64,000 nucleotides of DNA, taken from contig NC_035444.2 of assembly GCF_002127325.2 (NCBI RefSeq), positions 34,736,904 to 34,800,903 of the forward strand. The letters are read 5' to 3'. The translations under genes and the position numbers were made by a program. The notes under the pieces are model-generated. The model saw only the letters and a list, made by a program, of their open reading frames with translations. It ran no database searches and was not told where the DNA came from. The DNA comes from Helianthus annuus (Eukaryota; Streptophyta; Magnoliopsida; Asterales; Asteraceae). How positions within the stretch are numbered: position 1 is the stretch's first letter; each line of letters begins with the position of its first letter. Positions 44,007 to 59,377 of the stretch are shown piece after piece.

Positions 44007-46577
44007 ATGGCTTCATCATTGAAGAACACCTCCACGGCGATGTCTGCAGTCACCTCAGCACAAACCACTCTACCTCCTCCACCGGCAGGATCCCAGAGAA
44101 ATGCTGAGAAGAGACCAACCCCTTCTTTCTCTAAACCTCCATCTTCTTCTGCTATGAATTCTTCTATTCCCAGTACTAGTGATGTGTTTGCTTTAATTTT
44201 GCAGATGAAGGATCGTATGCAGCGGCAGGATGAAACTAATGACAGGATCCTCAGGGAGATTGGAGATCTCAAAAGACAAAAGAAAGCGGCAGAGGATCAT
44301 TCCCCACTGATGCCAAAATCCTTGAGTTTTGAGACTCCAATGGTCACCTCTCAGCCATCAGGGATCCCAGACGTACAGATCACAGGGGAGACGAGAGGAT
44401 TACATCTCAAGTCAGCAGCAATGACTCAGACATCGGGCTCGTATTTTCAGCCAGCAGGATCCTATCCTCAGTATATGGGATCCTTTATGAATCCGGGAGC
44501 CTATCCGGGGGCACAACAGTTTCAAGGATCCTACTTTATCCCAGGATCATTCCAGGGCCAAGGATCCTCCTTTATCCCAGGACCATCCCAGGTTCAAGGA
44601 TCCTCCTTCGTTCCAGGATCATCCCAGATACCAGGATCCTTACAGATGCCAGGATCCCTAAAAAGTTTGCAAACAGGGAGTCTAGATGTCCATCAAGGGG
44701 ACTTCATTCCAATGCAGACTATTGCTTCCACTGGTCCCTCCGTTGTTCCAGAATCCCAGCAATATGGATTCCCTAACTTGAACCCAATGGGAGGTAACAC
44801 TTTAAATAATTATCCTACCACTAACCATGGATTCATGCAGGATACAGGTGCCAATCATGTTATGACCAGGGAACTACAGAAACTAAAGGACATGATCTCA
44901 AGTGTTCCAGGGGTAGTCAAGCCTATCCCAGAGATTGCAGATGGGAGCCACAAGGTATCTCGCTTTGCACCACCAATCTGTGATGCAGAGGTACCCAAAA
45001 GGTTCCATATCCCTACCATGAAGTTGTATGACGGCACAACGGATCCAGAGGAGCATATAGCACAATACAGGGAAAGGATGGAGATCAATCCTATCCCGGA
45101 AAAATTGAAGGAAGCATGCCTATGTAAAGGATTTGGATCTACTCTTACTGGATCAGCCCTCAAATGGCTGCTAAGTCTTCCCCCTTACTCTATTACTTCA
45201 TTTGCTAATTTAGTTAATTTATTCAATAACCAATTTTCTTGTAGTAGAAAATTTGAAAAATTAACTAGTGATTTGTACAGGATAACTCAAAATCATAACG
45301 AATCATTAAGAGATTATATAACTAAATTTAGTAAAGAATCCTTGGATATTCCCAACTTGGATATGGCTACGGCTGTTGAAGCCTTCAAAATGGGACTTCT
45401 TAAGGATTCATTATTCTATGATGATCTTGTTATGACACCTTGCAGGAACTTAGATGAAGTAAGAACTCGAGCACTCAGATTTATCCGGCTAGAGGATGAC
45501 AAGAGGATCCAGGAGAGACAAGTAGGATCCTCAAAACAAGATAAGCAAGGATCCTTCTTCAAAAGCAACAAGTTCAAATCCTACCATAGAAACGAGAACA
45601 AGAATGTGCATGCTGTCGACCAAGAAGAGGATGATGAAGAATATCCTCCAATCTCAGAATATTGTTTTTCCGTTGATAATCATGAACTAATCCTTGCAAT
45701 GCAGAATCTAGGTGAAAAGGCTAGGTGGCCCAGGAAGAATGATAAACCATCCGGGACTAAAGACAAGTCCAAATGGTGTGCATACCACGAGGATTTCGGC
45801 CATCTGACTGAAGATTGCATAGCCTTAAGAAAGGAAATTGGGTACCTGCTAAGCAAGGGGCATCTAAAAGAATTATTGGGGAGAAAAAAGCAAAGGACCC
45901 AGGATCCTGAAAGGATCCCTGAAAAGGCTCCAGCACCTCCGGCAAACGCACAAGTGATTAACTTCATATCCGGAGGATCAGACATTTGTGGAACATCCTT
46001 CTCAGCGGCCAAAAGACATGCAAAAGAATCAAAAATGGATAATGGAGAAAGGCCTATTAGAACCTCAAGCGTCTCAGAAGGAAAGATGATAACATTTGAT
46101 GAGGATGATCGCATTAATGTTCAGGATCCTCACCATGATAGCTTAGTTATCACTCTCTTTATCTCTAACCATTTTGTCCGCAGGATCCTTATTGACGGAG
46201 GGAGCTCGGTGAACATTATCCAGCTTGATGTCTTGAAGAAGATGGGAATCCCAGAATCAGACATCACACCAAGATCCTCCGTGCTGGTGGGATTCAGTGG
46301 AGAAACGAAGAAAACTCTGGGGGACATCAAACTCCCAATCTACGTGGAAGGATTACATAATTACCAAAAATTTTGTGTTATTGACTGTTTATCTTGTTGC
46401 AACGTTATCCTTGGCAGGCCTTGGATACATGACATGAAAGCAGTTCCATCTACCTACCATCAATGTGTGAAGCTCCCTAGCCCATGGGGGATAATCAAGA
46501 TCGACAGCAATCAGCAAGAGGCTAAGGATTGCTATACCTCATCCATGAAGCCAACCTCGAAGCCAAGGGAGCAATAG
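44007..46577 (+). CDS. gag: TatA-4 gag-protease (856 aa)
   Basis: I chose the ATG at 44007 (MASSLKN), shared with TatA-2 and TatA-3; the open frame extends further upstream without another conserved start. A Gly/Ser/Gln/Pro-rich repeat region (about residues 140-230, QGSSFVPGS-type units) precedes the gag capsid segment (about 330-500: KLYDGTTDPEEHIAQ, LKWLLSLPPYS). The zinc knuckle CAYHEDFGHLTEDC starts at residue 591 and the aspartic protease active site LIDGGSS has its Asp at 730. The frame ends in TAG (46575-46577), and pol continues in the same frame after it. The protein would form particles, and the protease would cleave Gag and Gag-Pol. Confidence 0.94.
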   Translation: MASSLKNTSTAMSAVTSAQTTLPPPPAGSQRNAEKRPTPSFSKPPSSSAMNSSIPSTSDVFALILQMKDRMQRQDETNDRILREIGDLKRQKKAAEDHSPLMPKSLSFETPMVTSQPSGIPDVQITGETRGLHLKSAAMTQTSGSYFQPAGSYPQYMGSFMNPGAYPGAQQFQGSYFIPGSFQGQGSSFIPGPSQVQGSSFVPGSSQIPGSLQMPGSLKSLQTGSLDVHQGDFIPMQTIASTGPSVVPESQQYGFPNLNPMGGNTLNNYPTTNHGFMQDTGANHVMTRELQKLKDMISSVPGVVKPIPEIADGSHKVSRFAPPICDAEVPKRFHIPTMKLYDGTTDPEEHIAQYRERMEINPIPEKLKEACLCKGFGSTLTGSALKWLLSLPPYSITSFANLVNLFNNQFSCSRKFEKLTSDLYRITQNHNESLRDYITKFSKESLDIPNLDMATAVEAFKMGLLKDSLFYDDLVMTPCRNLDEVRTRALRFIRLEDDKRIQERQVGSSKQDKQGSFFKSNKFKSYHRNENKNVHAVDQEEDDEEYPPISEYCFSVDNHELILAMQNLGEKARWPRKNDKPSGTKDKSKWCAYHEDFGHLTEDCIALRKEIGYLLSKGHLKELLGRKKQRTQDPERIPEKAPAPPANAQVINFISGGSDICGTSFSAAKRHAKESKMDNGERPIRTSSVSEGKMITFDEDDRINVQDPHHDSLVITLFISNHFVRRILIDGGSSVNIIQLDVLKKMGIPESDITPRSSVLVGFSGETKKTLGDIKLPIYVEGLHNYQKFCVIDCLSCCNVILGRPWIHDMKAVPSTYHQCVKLPSPWGIIKIDSNQQEAKDCYTSSMKPTSKPREQ

Positions 46578-49883
<3,306 letters not shown>

Positions 49884-50391
49884 ACATGATCCTTCCTGCA
49901 TGTGATCTTTACATTGAAATATCCTTGAAGGATCCTGGAGATATCGGTGATCCTTACTCAGGTAATATGCTTATCCTAAAACTATTGCATTTTCTTACTT
50001 TTTGCCTAAGGATAAGGATCATGTATCCTTCATCCTCTACTCACAAACCATTTGAGTTATGATAGTTCAGGTATCTTCAGCATATCATCAAAGATCTTCA
50101 AAAGCATCACAGATCCTCGGGTCCAACCCCAGTTATCCTTGGGATTATCCCCAGTTTCCGCCAGCAGCGCACGATGATCCTGATATAGTTCACGTCTTTG
50201 GGATCAGTACCCACTTTCGGGGCTGGCGACCTCATCGTACTGGCTATACTTGGGATCCTACGTATAATGGTGGACGCACCATACATCCGTTCCTAAGGTT
50301 TCTAACGTTTTCACGTTAGCTAAGGTTTTGACATTTTCATGTCACTAAGTTTGGATAGTTGCCAGAAAGGGCCATACTCCAGTTTACATAC

Positions 50392-50529
50392 GATCCTTTG
50401 GGCTTGTCCCCAGTTATCCTTTGGGCTTGTCCCCAGTGATCCTCCGGGATCATCCCCAGTTATCCTTTGGGCTTGTCCCCAGTGATCCTCCGGGATCATT
50501 CTCAGTTATCCTTTGGGCTTGTCCCCAGT
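50392..50529. repeat. 23-bp minisatellite, about six units (TatA-4)
   Basis: Units read TTATCCTTTGGGCTTGTCCCCAG-like on the plus strand (the reverse complement of the TatA-2 array), with variants containing GATCCTCCGGGATCA. Confidence 0.8.
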
Positions 50530-50978
50530 TACTAACTTATCTTTTATATTGGCTTAGTCCCAAGTTATATTCCATTTTTTCAGGTTTTCGAAGTTAAACG
50601 ATTAAGGATCCTTAATCCTTATTATCCATTAAAGTTTTACCTACGGTTGTTCCAATTAAAGGTTAGGATCCAAACTTGGATCCTCAGGTATGATCCTTAA
50701 CTACTTTTAATTTCATTATTCATTTGAATAACCTTTAGACCTTGACAACTGAACCTATGATCCTTAAAATAAACTATCTTGGAAACTTTCGATTATAGGA
50801 TATTTGATCCAGGATCATATCCTAAATTTCTTAAACATAATTTGCTCAAACTTTTCAAACAAACATGTGTCAAAACAATTGAAAATCAAAAAGGATAACA
50901 ACACAAGATAAGCCAGAAAGATTAAAGTTATATTATTAAACCAAAGGATCATTAACCCTTTCAAAAAAGTTGTCAAAA

Positions 50979-51032
50979 TTGCCAACCCACATTTCTACCA
51001 GCAAAACGTGGCCCGTCCACGTGGGTTGGCAA
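50979..51032 (-). other. Conserved hairpin, TatA-4 copy
   Basis: Perfect 12-bp arms (TTGCCAACCCAC and GTGGGTTGGCAA) surround a 30-base loop. The antisense stop codon is 277 bases away. Loop sequence is shared with all other copies. Confidence 0.7.
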
Positions 51033-51308
51033 AGGGTGTCCATTGTCTATGCGGTCTTAGCATTTTTGCAGGAAAGTAGAGGCGGCAGGATCACAACGGC
51101 TTCATCCCCCAAACAGAGGATCCCTCCACCATGTGTAATCCTACCTATTGTTCAAAGGATCCAGGATTCTTAACCCTAAAGAAACTACTGTTCAGAAATT
51201 ACAGACCATAATTGTTCACAAACCATCAACCACAAACCACTACCAAAAAACCTAAAAAATTGGGCTCCGGCCTAGTTAACAATATCCATCATCGCCCAAT
51301 CATGCAGC

Positions 51309-52919
51309 TTACTTCTCTGCTGCTCCATCTCCACCAGCATCTTCACCTTGATCCTTGTCAGCATCACCTCCCTCCAGCATTGGGATGTCCTCAGCATCAT
51401 CGTCATCTTCCAATTCTGCTAGCCTTGCCTTCCAACCTTCAACATCCCATGTGCTCCTGTCAAAGGAAGGATCCTGAGCCTCCGTAGCCATCTGCAGTTG
51501 TATCTTGTACATGGTTACCGCAGCAGAGACCTTAGCGTCTTGGGTAATGTCATGCTTCTCATAATCAAACTTGATCAACGCTTTAACAGCCTCATCTTTG
51601 ACTGCCCGGATCTCCTTCTCAAGATCGGCAATCTTAAGATCCTTCAGCCCACACGTCTGTTGAAGGTCAGCAATTTGACGATCCTGATCCTCAACCTGAT
51701 TGACGTAAGTCTCCATTTCGGAGAATTTCTAAAGAAGACAACAGGAAAGCAACATCAGACACATGTGATCCTCGGACTTGTCGAAGACAATTAACAGGGG
51801 CAGTGATCCTAACCTCATCAAAATAGTCAAGGAATTGCTGACGGAGAAGAGGAAATCCTTGAAGGTCATCCGAAGCCTTCCTCTTTTTCCCTTTGCCTCG
51901 GGCAGGTGCTTTAGGGGCTGAGACTGAAGGGCTGGCAGCAGGAGCCTTCTTCTTCTTAGAAGACGTGACATTGGCAAGGTCACTTATCCCAAACATGGAG
52001 GCAGATTTAACAGACCTGGCAGACTTTCCGGCACCTACACAATTCAAAAACAAGATAAGTTCCCTTGTTAAATTAAATACTTTCACATAAAACTTATTGT
52101 CTATGAGGATACTTACTTGACATTGTGGCAGATGCAGAGGATATCTCTTGAGAATCTTGGATAATAACCTGGAAACTTCGAACTTCAGGATCAAGCTTCT
52201 TGAAAGCTAACACTCTCTCTTTGGCAGCAGGGGTCAAGTTTAAATGAGCAACGGAGATAGCTGCATAAAAAGACAAAAAAGAAAAGACATCAGTGATCCT
52301 TATCATACGAGACAGGACTGATAGTGATCCTTCAAGGATCCTCTACCCTACCATGAGTGACCCATTCCTCGGGCAGATCCTTCCCATCCGGGATGGAATC
52401 CCTCTTAACAAAGAAAAACCGACGTTTCCAGTTTTTATCATTCTTGGTAACTTTGAAGATAGGGTGATCCTCCCCAGATTTCCGTTTCAACAAGTACCGG
52501 TGAGAACCAAAGGTGGTAAGATCATAGAGCTCAGCTAACTCTGACATCCCCAAATCAATCCCTTCTTGCTCGATGATCCTCTCAAAGGTATATAGAACCC
52601 TCCAGATCATCGGCATAGCTTGGATAAATGAGATGCCGGTAAGAGAAAAGAAAGATTGGGTAAATGTCGGAAAAGGATATGAATACCCGATAAGGAAAGG
52701 AGTAGCAGGAAAGGCCACCCAAGTGTCCGAAACAAAATCACTCAGAGCAGTAGGATCAAAGGGTTTGAAAACAACATTCGCTGGGAAACAATGGCGAATC
52801 TTGTCTATTTGGATATCGGTAAAACAGCATCTCTCCATAGGAGAATCTTTGATAATCCCCTGGCTTTTCAAGGGACTATCCTTCTTAGAGCCTTTGTGCG
52901 GTGAATTCCGAAGAAGCAT
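51309..52919 (-). CDS. TatA-4 antisense gene, intact, four exons (450 aa)
   Basis: Exons on the minus strand are 52919-52352 (568 bases), 52260-52117 (144), 52034-51814 (221) and 51728-51309 (420). They total 1353 bases with no internal stop. Donors are GTAGGG, GTAAGT and GTTAGG; acceptors are GCAG, GTAG and TTAG. Exon 1 starts MLLRNSPHKGS and carries the Transposase_28-like domain (IGYSYPFPTFTQSFF, MPMIWRVLYTFERI, WKRRFFFVKRD). Exon 3 has the basic patch GKGKKRK and exon 4 a helical, probably coiled-coil part with an acidic tail. The gene faces pol and has its own TATA box 153 bases upstream. Function is unknown; candidates are a regulator of the element, a nucleic-acid-binding partner or a captured host gene. 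Confidence 0.82.
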
Positions 52920-53064
52920 ATTCGAGATGAAAACAGAGTAAAAGCACGAAAGAACAGAGCAAAGAAGAGAAAGAGGAGGATGATACCTGATCAAGAGTCT
53001 TCAATGATGGTTATAAAGGGAGATACTTCGAATTTAAATACAAAATGATCCTAACCCTATCTCC

Positions 53065-53162
53065 TATTTATAATGATGATTTGCAGGGATCGTCACATCA
53101 GTGACGTAAATGTCACAACGGCTAGTCCATATGTAACGGCTAGTAACCCGGAATCGTCCGTT
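53065..53162 (-). promoter_or_regulatory. Antisense-gene promoter, TatA-4
   Basis: On the minus strand TATAAATA (53072-53065) is preceded by three AACGG/CCGTT pentamers (53117-53121, 53135-53139, 53158-53162) and a TACGTCA box near 53102-53108. The promoter lies just inside the 3' LTR. Confidence 0.6.
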
Positions 53163-53210
53163 AGAGATAAGCCTAAAACAAAATATAACTCATCTATTTA
53201 CAATTAACTC

Positions 53211-53229
53211 CTTATATTTTGGGGGCAAT
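53211..53229 (+). other. TatA-4 polypurine tract
   Basis: CTTATATTTTGGGGGCAAT directly abuts the 3' LTR at 53230. Confidence 0.82.
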
Positions 53230-53946
53230 TGTTGGGGCTGGATTTTACTATAAATGATCCTTATACGTGATCCTGACAAGTGATCCTTGTTTCTTTGGCA
53301 GATAGTGATCCTCAGCCAGACTTCAGGATCAGGATCATGGGACGATATGGTGATCCTTATACTAACGGTCATTTTCGATTACTACAATATTATTTTGCAG
53401 GAATATCTAGCAGGATATGCCCTACATATCATGATCCAGGGACGCGCTTTTACAAATATGGCAAGAGCTGAATTGAAGATGAACGTTGTGCCGGATATGG
53501 AAACATGGCTTGATCTAAGGGCAGCAATTTAGGCTAGATTATCTTTATTTCTAAAGGGGTAATGAGCTGATTAGTGGTCTATCTACCTAAAATAAGTTAC
53601 CTACACATGTATAAATACCCATCTTCCTCATTCGGAAGAACACACACAACATACGACACAACTCTCAACACTTAGACACTCAGTGATCCTTGTACTCAGC
53701 TCATTATCATCCGAAGTTGTAACTACATTTTTGTTATATTGAAATTGGTGATCGGTAGTTGCCATCACCCGAGGTTTTTTATGCCGGAGATCATACATTG
53801 ATCAAGGGCTTTTTCCTCGTATAAATCATTGTGTCTTTGCATCTTTATCACAGAAGTGATCCTTTACTTTCATAGCTAACCAAGCATCATACCCCATTTA
53901 CATAAAGTTTGGTTACATTATCCTTGTGTGATTTTTGACCAAAACA
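53230..53946 (+). repeat. TatA-4 3' LTR
   Basis: 717 bp, with no difference from the 5' LTR found by reading. Confidence 0.95.
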
Positions 53947-54764
53947 ATTATAACGGTTCTTACACTGTCAAATGTGAAAAGCTAATCAAATACTTAGAAA
54001 TGATCAGGAAACTGGCAGATTCTTTTGCTTTTTTCAGTCTATCACAGGTACCCAGGGAAGAGAATGCAGAAGCTGATGTTCTAGCTAATCTTGGATCATC
54101 ACTGAAGATTCCAGAGGATGTTAAAATACTCATCATCCATGTTTTAACGCCTGCAATTGAGGATCACATAGCCATGGAGATAGTGGAGGATTCTGCAATC
54201 ATACCTGGTGATCCGGCACAATCGAATTCAGGATCCTGGATCCTTCCAATCCTAAGATATATACAACATGGAGAGATCCCTACAAGACAAAATCCTAAAG
54301 CTTTCAAATTCAAGGAGACTGTGGAAACCACACTGGGGGCAGAGCACTATTCTCAAGGATCCTTAGAACAGGATACTATTGGCCTACCATGAAGATGTAT
54401 GCTGTGGAATACACAAAGAAATGTGATGCTTGTCAAAGACACAGTAATATTCTACACCAACCAACATAACATCTGCATCCTAAGAAGAAGCTTTTGCTCA
54501 AAGTCAGAAAAAAGGAAATGGCCAGTTATGGCTGGAGCATACAACAAGAATTACAGGATTAGAAGATTTCAAGTTGGTGATTTTGTGCTAAGAGAAGCAT
54601 TCCAGAACACTACAAATTCTTCTGATGGCAAGCTAAAACCAAAGTGGGAAGACCCCTATCTAATTGAAGCTGAATCAGGAAAGGGGGCATATCATTCGTT
54701 AACAATGGATGGTGATCTCCTACCAAGAGCTTGGAATGCTGTTCATTTCAAAAAAATACTTTAA
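53947..54764 (+). pseudogene. TatA-3 pol remnant: end of the second RNase H and integrase ends
   Basis: The RNase H sequence cut at 43211 resumes with NGSYTVKCEKL and continues through SLSQVPREENAEADVLANLG. At about 54315 a deletion shifts the frame near the integrase zinc-finger region. At about 54500 the text jumps from there to the integrase C-terminus (MAGAYNKNYRIRRFQVGD, KWEDPYLIEAE), so the DDE catalytic core is missing. The end, HFKKIL, corresponds to the usual pol terminus. Confidence 0.88.
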
Positions 54765-56139
54765 GTAAGAAGGATCAGGGATCCTCAGCGATACCGGTAT
54801 TCTGATCCAGGATCCTCAAAGGATATATGATTCTACATTTGGTAACACATTACTTTCATTTTCATTTTCATTCATTTTATACTTATTACTTATCATAAGT
54901 TAAAGATGTTAATCAGTTAACATCTATTTTCACAAAGTCTAAGCTTTTGCAGACTTGTTATCATTTTACAGAAGATCAAAGTGGTTGGCCAACCCTCCAA
55001 AGTTTTGGGCTTGTCCCCAGTTTCGCCTGTAGCGCACGATGATCCTGGTATAGTTCACGTCTTTGGGACCAGTACCCACTTTCGGGGCTGACAACCTCAT
55101 CGTACTGGCTATACCTAGGATCCTACGTATAATGGTAGACGTACCATACATCCGTTCCTAAGGTTTCTAACGTTTTCACGTTAGCTAAGGTTTTGGCATT
55201 TTCATGTCACTAAGATTGGATAGTCGCCAGTAAGGGCCATACTCCAGTTTACATACGATCCTTGGGCTTGTCCCCAGTCATCCTTTGGGCTTGTCCCCAG
55301 TTATCCTTCGGGCTTGTCCCCAGTGATCCTATGGGCTCGTCCCCAGTTATCCTTTGGGCTTGTCCCCAGTTACTAACTTATCTTTTATATTGGCTTAGTC
55401 CCAAGTTATATTCCATTTTTTCAGGTTTTCGAAGTTAAACAATTAAGGATCCTTAATCCTTATTATTCATTAAAGTTTTTACTTATGGTTATCCTGATTA
55501 AAGGTTAGGATCCTAACTTGGATCCTCAGGTATGATCCTTAACTATTTTTAATTTCATTATTCATTTGAATAACCCTTAGACCTTGACAACTGAACCTAT
55601 GATCCTTAAAATAAACTACCTTGAAAATTTTCGATTATAGGATATTTGATCCAGGATCATATCCTAAACTTCTTAAACATAATTTGCTTAACTTTTCTTG
55701 CTCAAATAAATACATTTCTAAACAAGCGGAAAATAAGAGGATAAGCAAAGGATAACAACAAGAGATAAGCCAAAAAGATTAGAGTTATTTTATTAACAAA
55801 GGATTTTAAACCCTTCAAAGTTGTCAAAATTGCCAACCCACGTTTCTACCAGCAAAACGTGGCCCGTCCACATGGGTTGGCAAAGGGTGTCCATTGTTTG
55901 TGCGGTCATAGCATGCAGGTAAATAAAAGCGGCAGTATCACAAAGGCTTCATCCCCCAAACAGAGGATCCCTCCACCGTTTGCAATCCTACCTATTGTCT
56001 GAAGGATCCTGGATCCTTAATCCTAAAACTATTGTTCAAGTTACAGACCATCAAATTGTTCGAAACAAACTACCATCAAACAAAAAAAATTGGGCTCCGG
56101 CTATGTCTAGAAGTTTCCTTCATCGCCCAATTCTGCAGC
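54765..56139. other. TatA-3 untranslated zone between pol and the antisense gene
   Basis: It contains the 23-bp minisatellite (about five units, 55257-55372) and the conserved hairpin (55830-55883; arms TTGCCAACCCA and TGGGTTGGCAA, 257 bases beyond the antisense stop). Confidence 0.72.
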
Positions 56140-57697
56140 TCAAACCTTCGCTGCACCATCACCACCAGCTCCACTTGCTTTCCCCTGATCCTTGCCAGCA
56201 TCACCACCTTCAAGCATTGGGATCTCCTCAGCTTCATCATCATCCTCCAACTCTGCCAGCCTTGCCTTCCAGCCCTCCACGTCCCATGTGCTTTTGTCGA
56301 AGGCAGGATCCTGAGCCTCCGCAGCCATCTGCAACTGGATCTTGTACATGGTTATCGCAGCAGAGACCTTGGCATCCTGGGTGATATCATGCTTCTCATA
56401 ATCGAAGTTGATCACCATTTTGGCAGCTTCATCCTTGGTAGCCCGAAGCCCCTTCTCAAGATCAGCAATCTTGAGATCCTTCAGCACACCCATCTGTTGG
56501 AGGTCAGCGATTTGGCGGTCTTGATCCTCAACGTGGCCAATATAAGTTTCTATTTCAGCAAATTTCTGCAAAAAGGGAAAAGGGTAAGCCCAGGACCAGG
56601 TGATCCTCAAACAAGCAGGATATTCAAGCAGGATATTCAAGCAGGATATTCAAACAAGATATACAAGCAGGGGCAATGATCCTTACCTCATTGACGTAAT
56701 CAAGAAACTGTTGGCGGAGCAGGGGAAATTCTTGGAGACCCTCAGCATCAGAGGTTTTCCTCTTCTTTCCTCCCTTTCCTCTCACAGGTGCCTTGGGGAC
56801 AGAGGTACTCGGGCTGGCAAGATTCTTCCTCCTTGAAGGTTTGACGTGGGACAAATCTTCAACGCCAAATTTTGAAGCAGACTTAGCAGATTTTCCAGCG
56901 CCTATACAACCAAAATAAGAGGATACTTCTTGAGAATCCTGGGTGGCAGCCTGGAAAGTTCTTATCTCCGGATCAAGCTTCTTGAAGGCCAAGAGTCTCT
57001 CTTTTGCAGCAGGAGTCAACTTCAGATGTGAAACGGAGATAGCTGCACGACAAGAAAACAACAGAATATCAGTGATCCTTCTATCAAGGAATATGTTCTT
57101 GGTGATCCTTCCAGGATCCTCTATCCTACCATGGGTAGCCCACTCCTTGGGCAAATCCTTCCCGTTAGGGATGGTATCTCTCCTAACAAAAAAGAATCGC
57201 CGCTTCCAATTAGTATCATTCTCGGTAACCTTGAAGATTGGATGCTCCTCCCCGGGTCTACGTTTGAACAGATAACGATGGGAACCAAAGGTGGTCAGAT
57301 CGTATAGCTCACCCAACTCGGCCATACCTAAGTCAATCCCCTCTTGCTCGATGATCCTTTCAAGGGTAAACAAAACCCTCCAGATCATCGGCATGGCCTG
57401 GACGTAAGATATGCCGGTCAAGGAGAAGAATGCTTGAGTAAAGGCTGGAAAGGGATACGTATAACCTATGGAAAACGGGATCACAGGAAAGGCAACCCAT
57501 GAATCGGAGGTGTGGTCACTCAGGGCAGAGGGATCATAAGCTTTGAACACCGTATTTGCAGGAAAACAGCACCGAATCCTATCAATCTGAGGATCAGCAA
57601 AGATACAGCGTTCTTTAGCAGAGTTTGTGATGATCCCTTGGCTCTTAAAGGGGCTTTCTTTCTGTTGATCCTTGGCAGGAGAATTCCGGAGCAACAT
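56140..57697 (-). CDS. TatA-3 antisense gene, readable, exons 2 and 3 fused (449 aa)
   Basis: Exon 1 is 57697-57130 (568 bases) and intron 1 is 57129-57043. A deletion has removed the end of exon 2, its donor and most of intron 2, so 57042-56687 reads as one exon. The join (EVSSYFGCIGAGKSAKS) stays in frame. Exon 4 is 56565-56140. The total is 1350 bases without a stop. Domains are as in TatA-4: N-terminal Transposase_28-like domain, basic linker with KGGKKRK, coiled coil and acidic tail. Intron 3 carries a 13-bp repeat (CAAGCAGGATATT, near 56620-56660). The gene is open although gag and pol of this element are wrecked. Confidence 0.8.
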
Positions 57698-57826
57698 ACT
57701 GAACGAGATATGAAAAACAGAACAAAAGAGAAGAAGATGAAAAGGAGAATACCTGGTTGATCTTCTGAATACGGTTATAAAGGGAGTTGCTTTGAATTTA
57801 AATACATTCGATCCTATCCCTATTTC

Positions 57827-57914
57827 TATTTATAATGATGATTTGTGCAGGGCTGTCACTTCCATGACGTCAGATCGCAACGGATAGTTCCATCTTAACG
57901 GCTATATATCCGTT
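57827..57914 (-). promoter_or_regulatory. Antisense-gene promoter, TatA-3
   Basis: TATAAATA on the minus strand (57834-57827) lies 130 bases from the ATG. AACGG/CCGTT pentamers occur at 57879-57883, 57897-57901 and 57910-57914, and TGACGTCA near 57865-57872. Confidence 0.6.
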
Positions 57915-57991
57915 GAGTTAGTTATAGATAAGATTCAGCAAAATATAACTCGTTTATATCACATAAAAACTCCTTATATTTTGGGGGCAAT

Positions 57992-58708
57992 TGTTAGGGC
58001 TGGATTTTTATGACCTATGATCCTTACATGTTATCCTAACAAGTGATCCTTGTTTCCTTGACAGATAGTGATCCTCAGAGGAGCTTCAGGATCAGGATCA
58101 CGGATCATCCTAAGGATCCTCATACTAACGATTGTTCTCTTTGGATTTAATTTTATCTTGCAGGAATTACAAGTGGGATCTGGTCTTTGCAACGTAAACA
58201 AGGAACCTGTCACGCTAATCTCGCACACGTATTACCAGAAATAGACGTTGTAGAGGATATGGAAACTCGGCATGATTTAAGGGCGATAATTTAGGCTAGA
58301 TTTACTTTTATTTCTAAAGGGGTAATGAGCTGATTGTTAGTCTATTTACCTAAAATAGGTCACTCACACTTGTATATATAACACTCTTCCCCATTCGGAA
58401 GACACACAACACAATTCTCACACGCTTAGACACTCGAAACTATAGTGATCCTTGTACTCAGCTCATTATCATCCGAAGTTGTAACCATTTTTCTTATATT
58501 GAAGTTTGGTGATCGGTAGTTGCCATCACCCGAGGTTTTTTATGCCGGAAATCATACATTGATCAAGGGCGTTTTCCTCGTATAAATCCTCGTGTTACTT
58601 GCATATTTCTAACTAAAGCGATCCTTTACTTTTTCAACAAACCAAGCATCATTCCCCGTTTACTTAGAGTTTGGTTGCATTATCCTTGTGTGATTTTTGA
58701 CCAAAACA
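57992..58708 (+). repeat. TatA-3 3' LTR
   Basis: 717 bp with five differences from the 5' LTR. Polypurine tract at 57973-57991; TSD GGTAT follows. Confidence 0.93.
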
Positions 58709-58713
58709 GGTAT

Positions 58714-59372
58714 GATGCTTGGTTTGTAGAAAAAGTAAAGGATCCCTTCAGTAAGAAATATGCAAAGACACAATGATTTATACGAGGAAAAAGCCCTTGA
58801 TCAATGTATGATCTCCGGCATAAAAAACCTCGGGTGATGGCAACTACCGATCACCAACTTCAATATATCAAAATATGGTTACAACTTTTGATGATAATGA
58901 GCTGAGTACAAGGATCACTATCGTAATGTGTGTCTAAGCGTGTGAGAATTGTGTTGTGTGTTCTTCCGAATGGGGAAGAGTGTTATATATACAAGTGTAG
59001 GTGACCTATTTTAGGTAAAAAGACTAATAATCAGCTCATTACCCCTTTAGAAATAAAAGTAAATCTAGCCTAAATTATCGCCCTTAAATCATGCCAAGTT
59101 TCCATATCCTTCACAACGTCCATCTCCGATTAAGCACATGCTATAGTTGTAAAGACGCGTCCTTTGATTGTGATGCTTAAGAGCGGATCCTGCAAGATGT
59201 CCTGCAAAACAACATTAAATTCTACGAAAGCAACTGTTAGCATGAGGATCCTATGATGGTCCGTGATCCTGATCCTGGAACTCTGCTGAGGATCACTATC
59301 TGCCAAAGAAACAAGGATCACTGGTTAGGATCACACGTGAGGATCATGTATTGTGAAAATCCAGCCCTAACA
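58714..59372 (-). repeat. TatA-2 5' LTR, second piece
   Basis: Continues the LTR broken at 19328 and ends GCCCTAACA on the plus strand; the TSD ACTCC follows at 59373-59377. Confidence 0.92.
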
Positions 59373-59377
59373 ACTCC

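Larger units (their letters stand above)
49884..51308. other. TatA-4 untranslated zone between pol and the antisense gene
   Basis: It holds a 23-bp minisatellite (50392-50529), a conserved hairpin (50979-51032) and family-conserved sequence around 50180-50300. No coding frame is supported. Confidence 0.7.
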
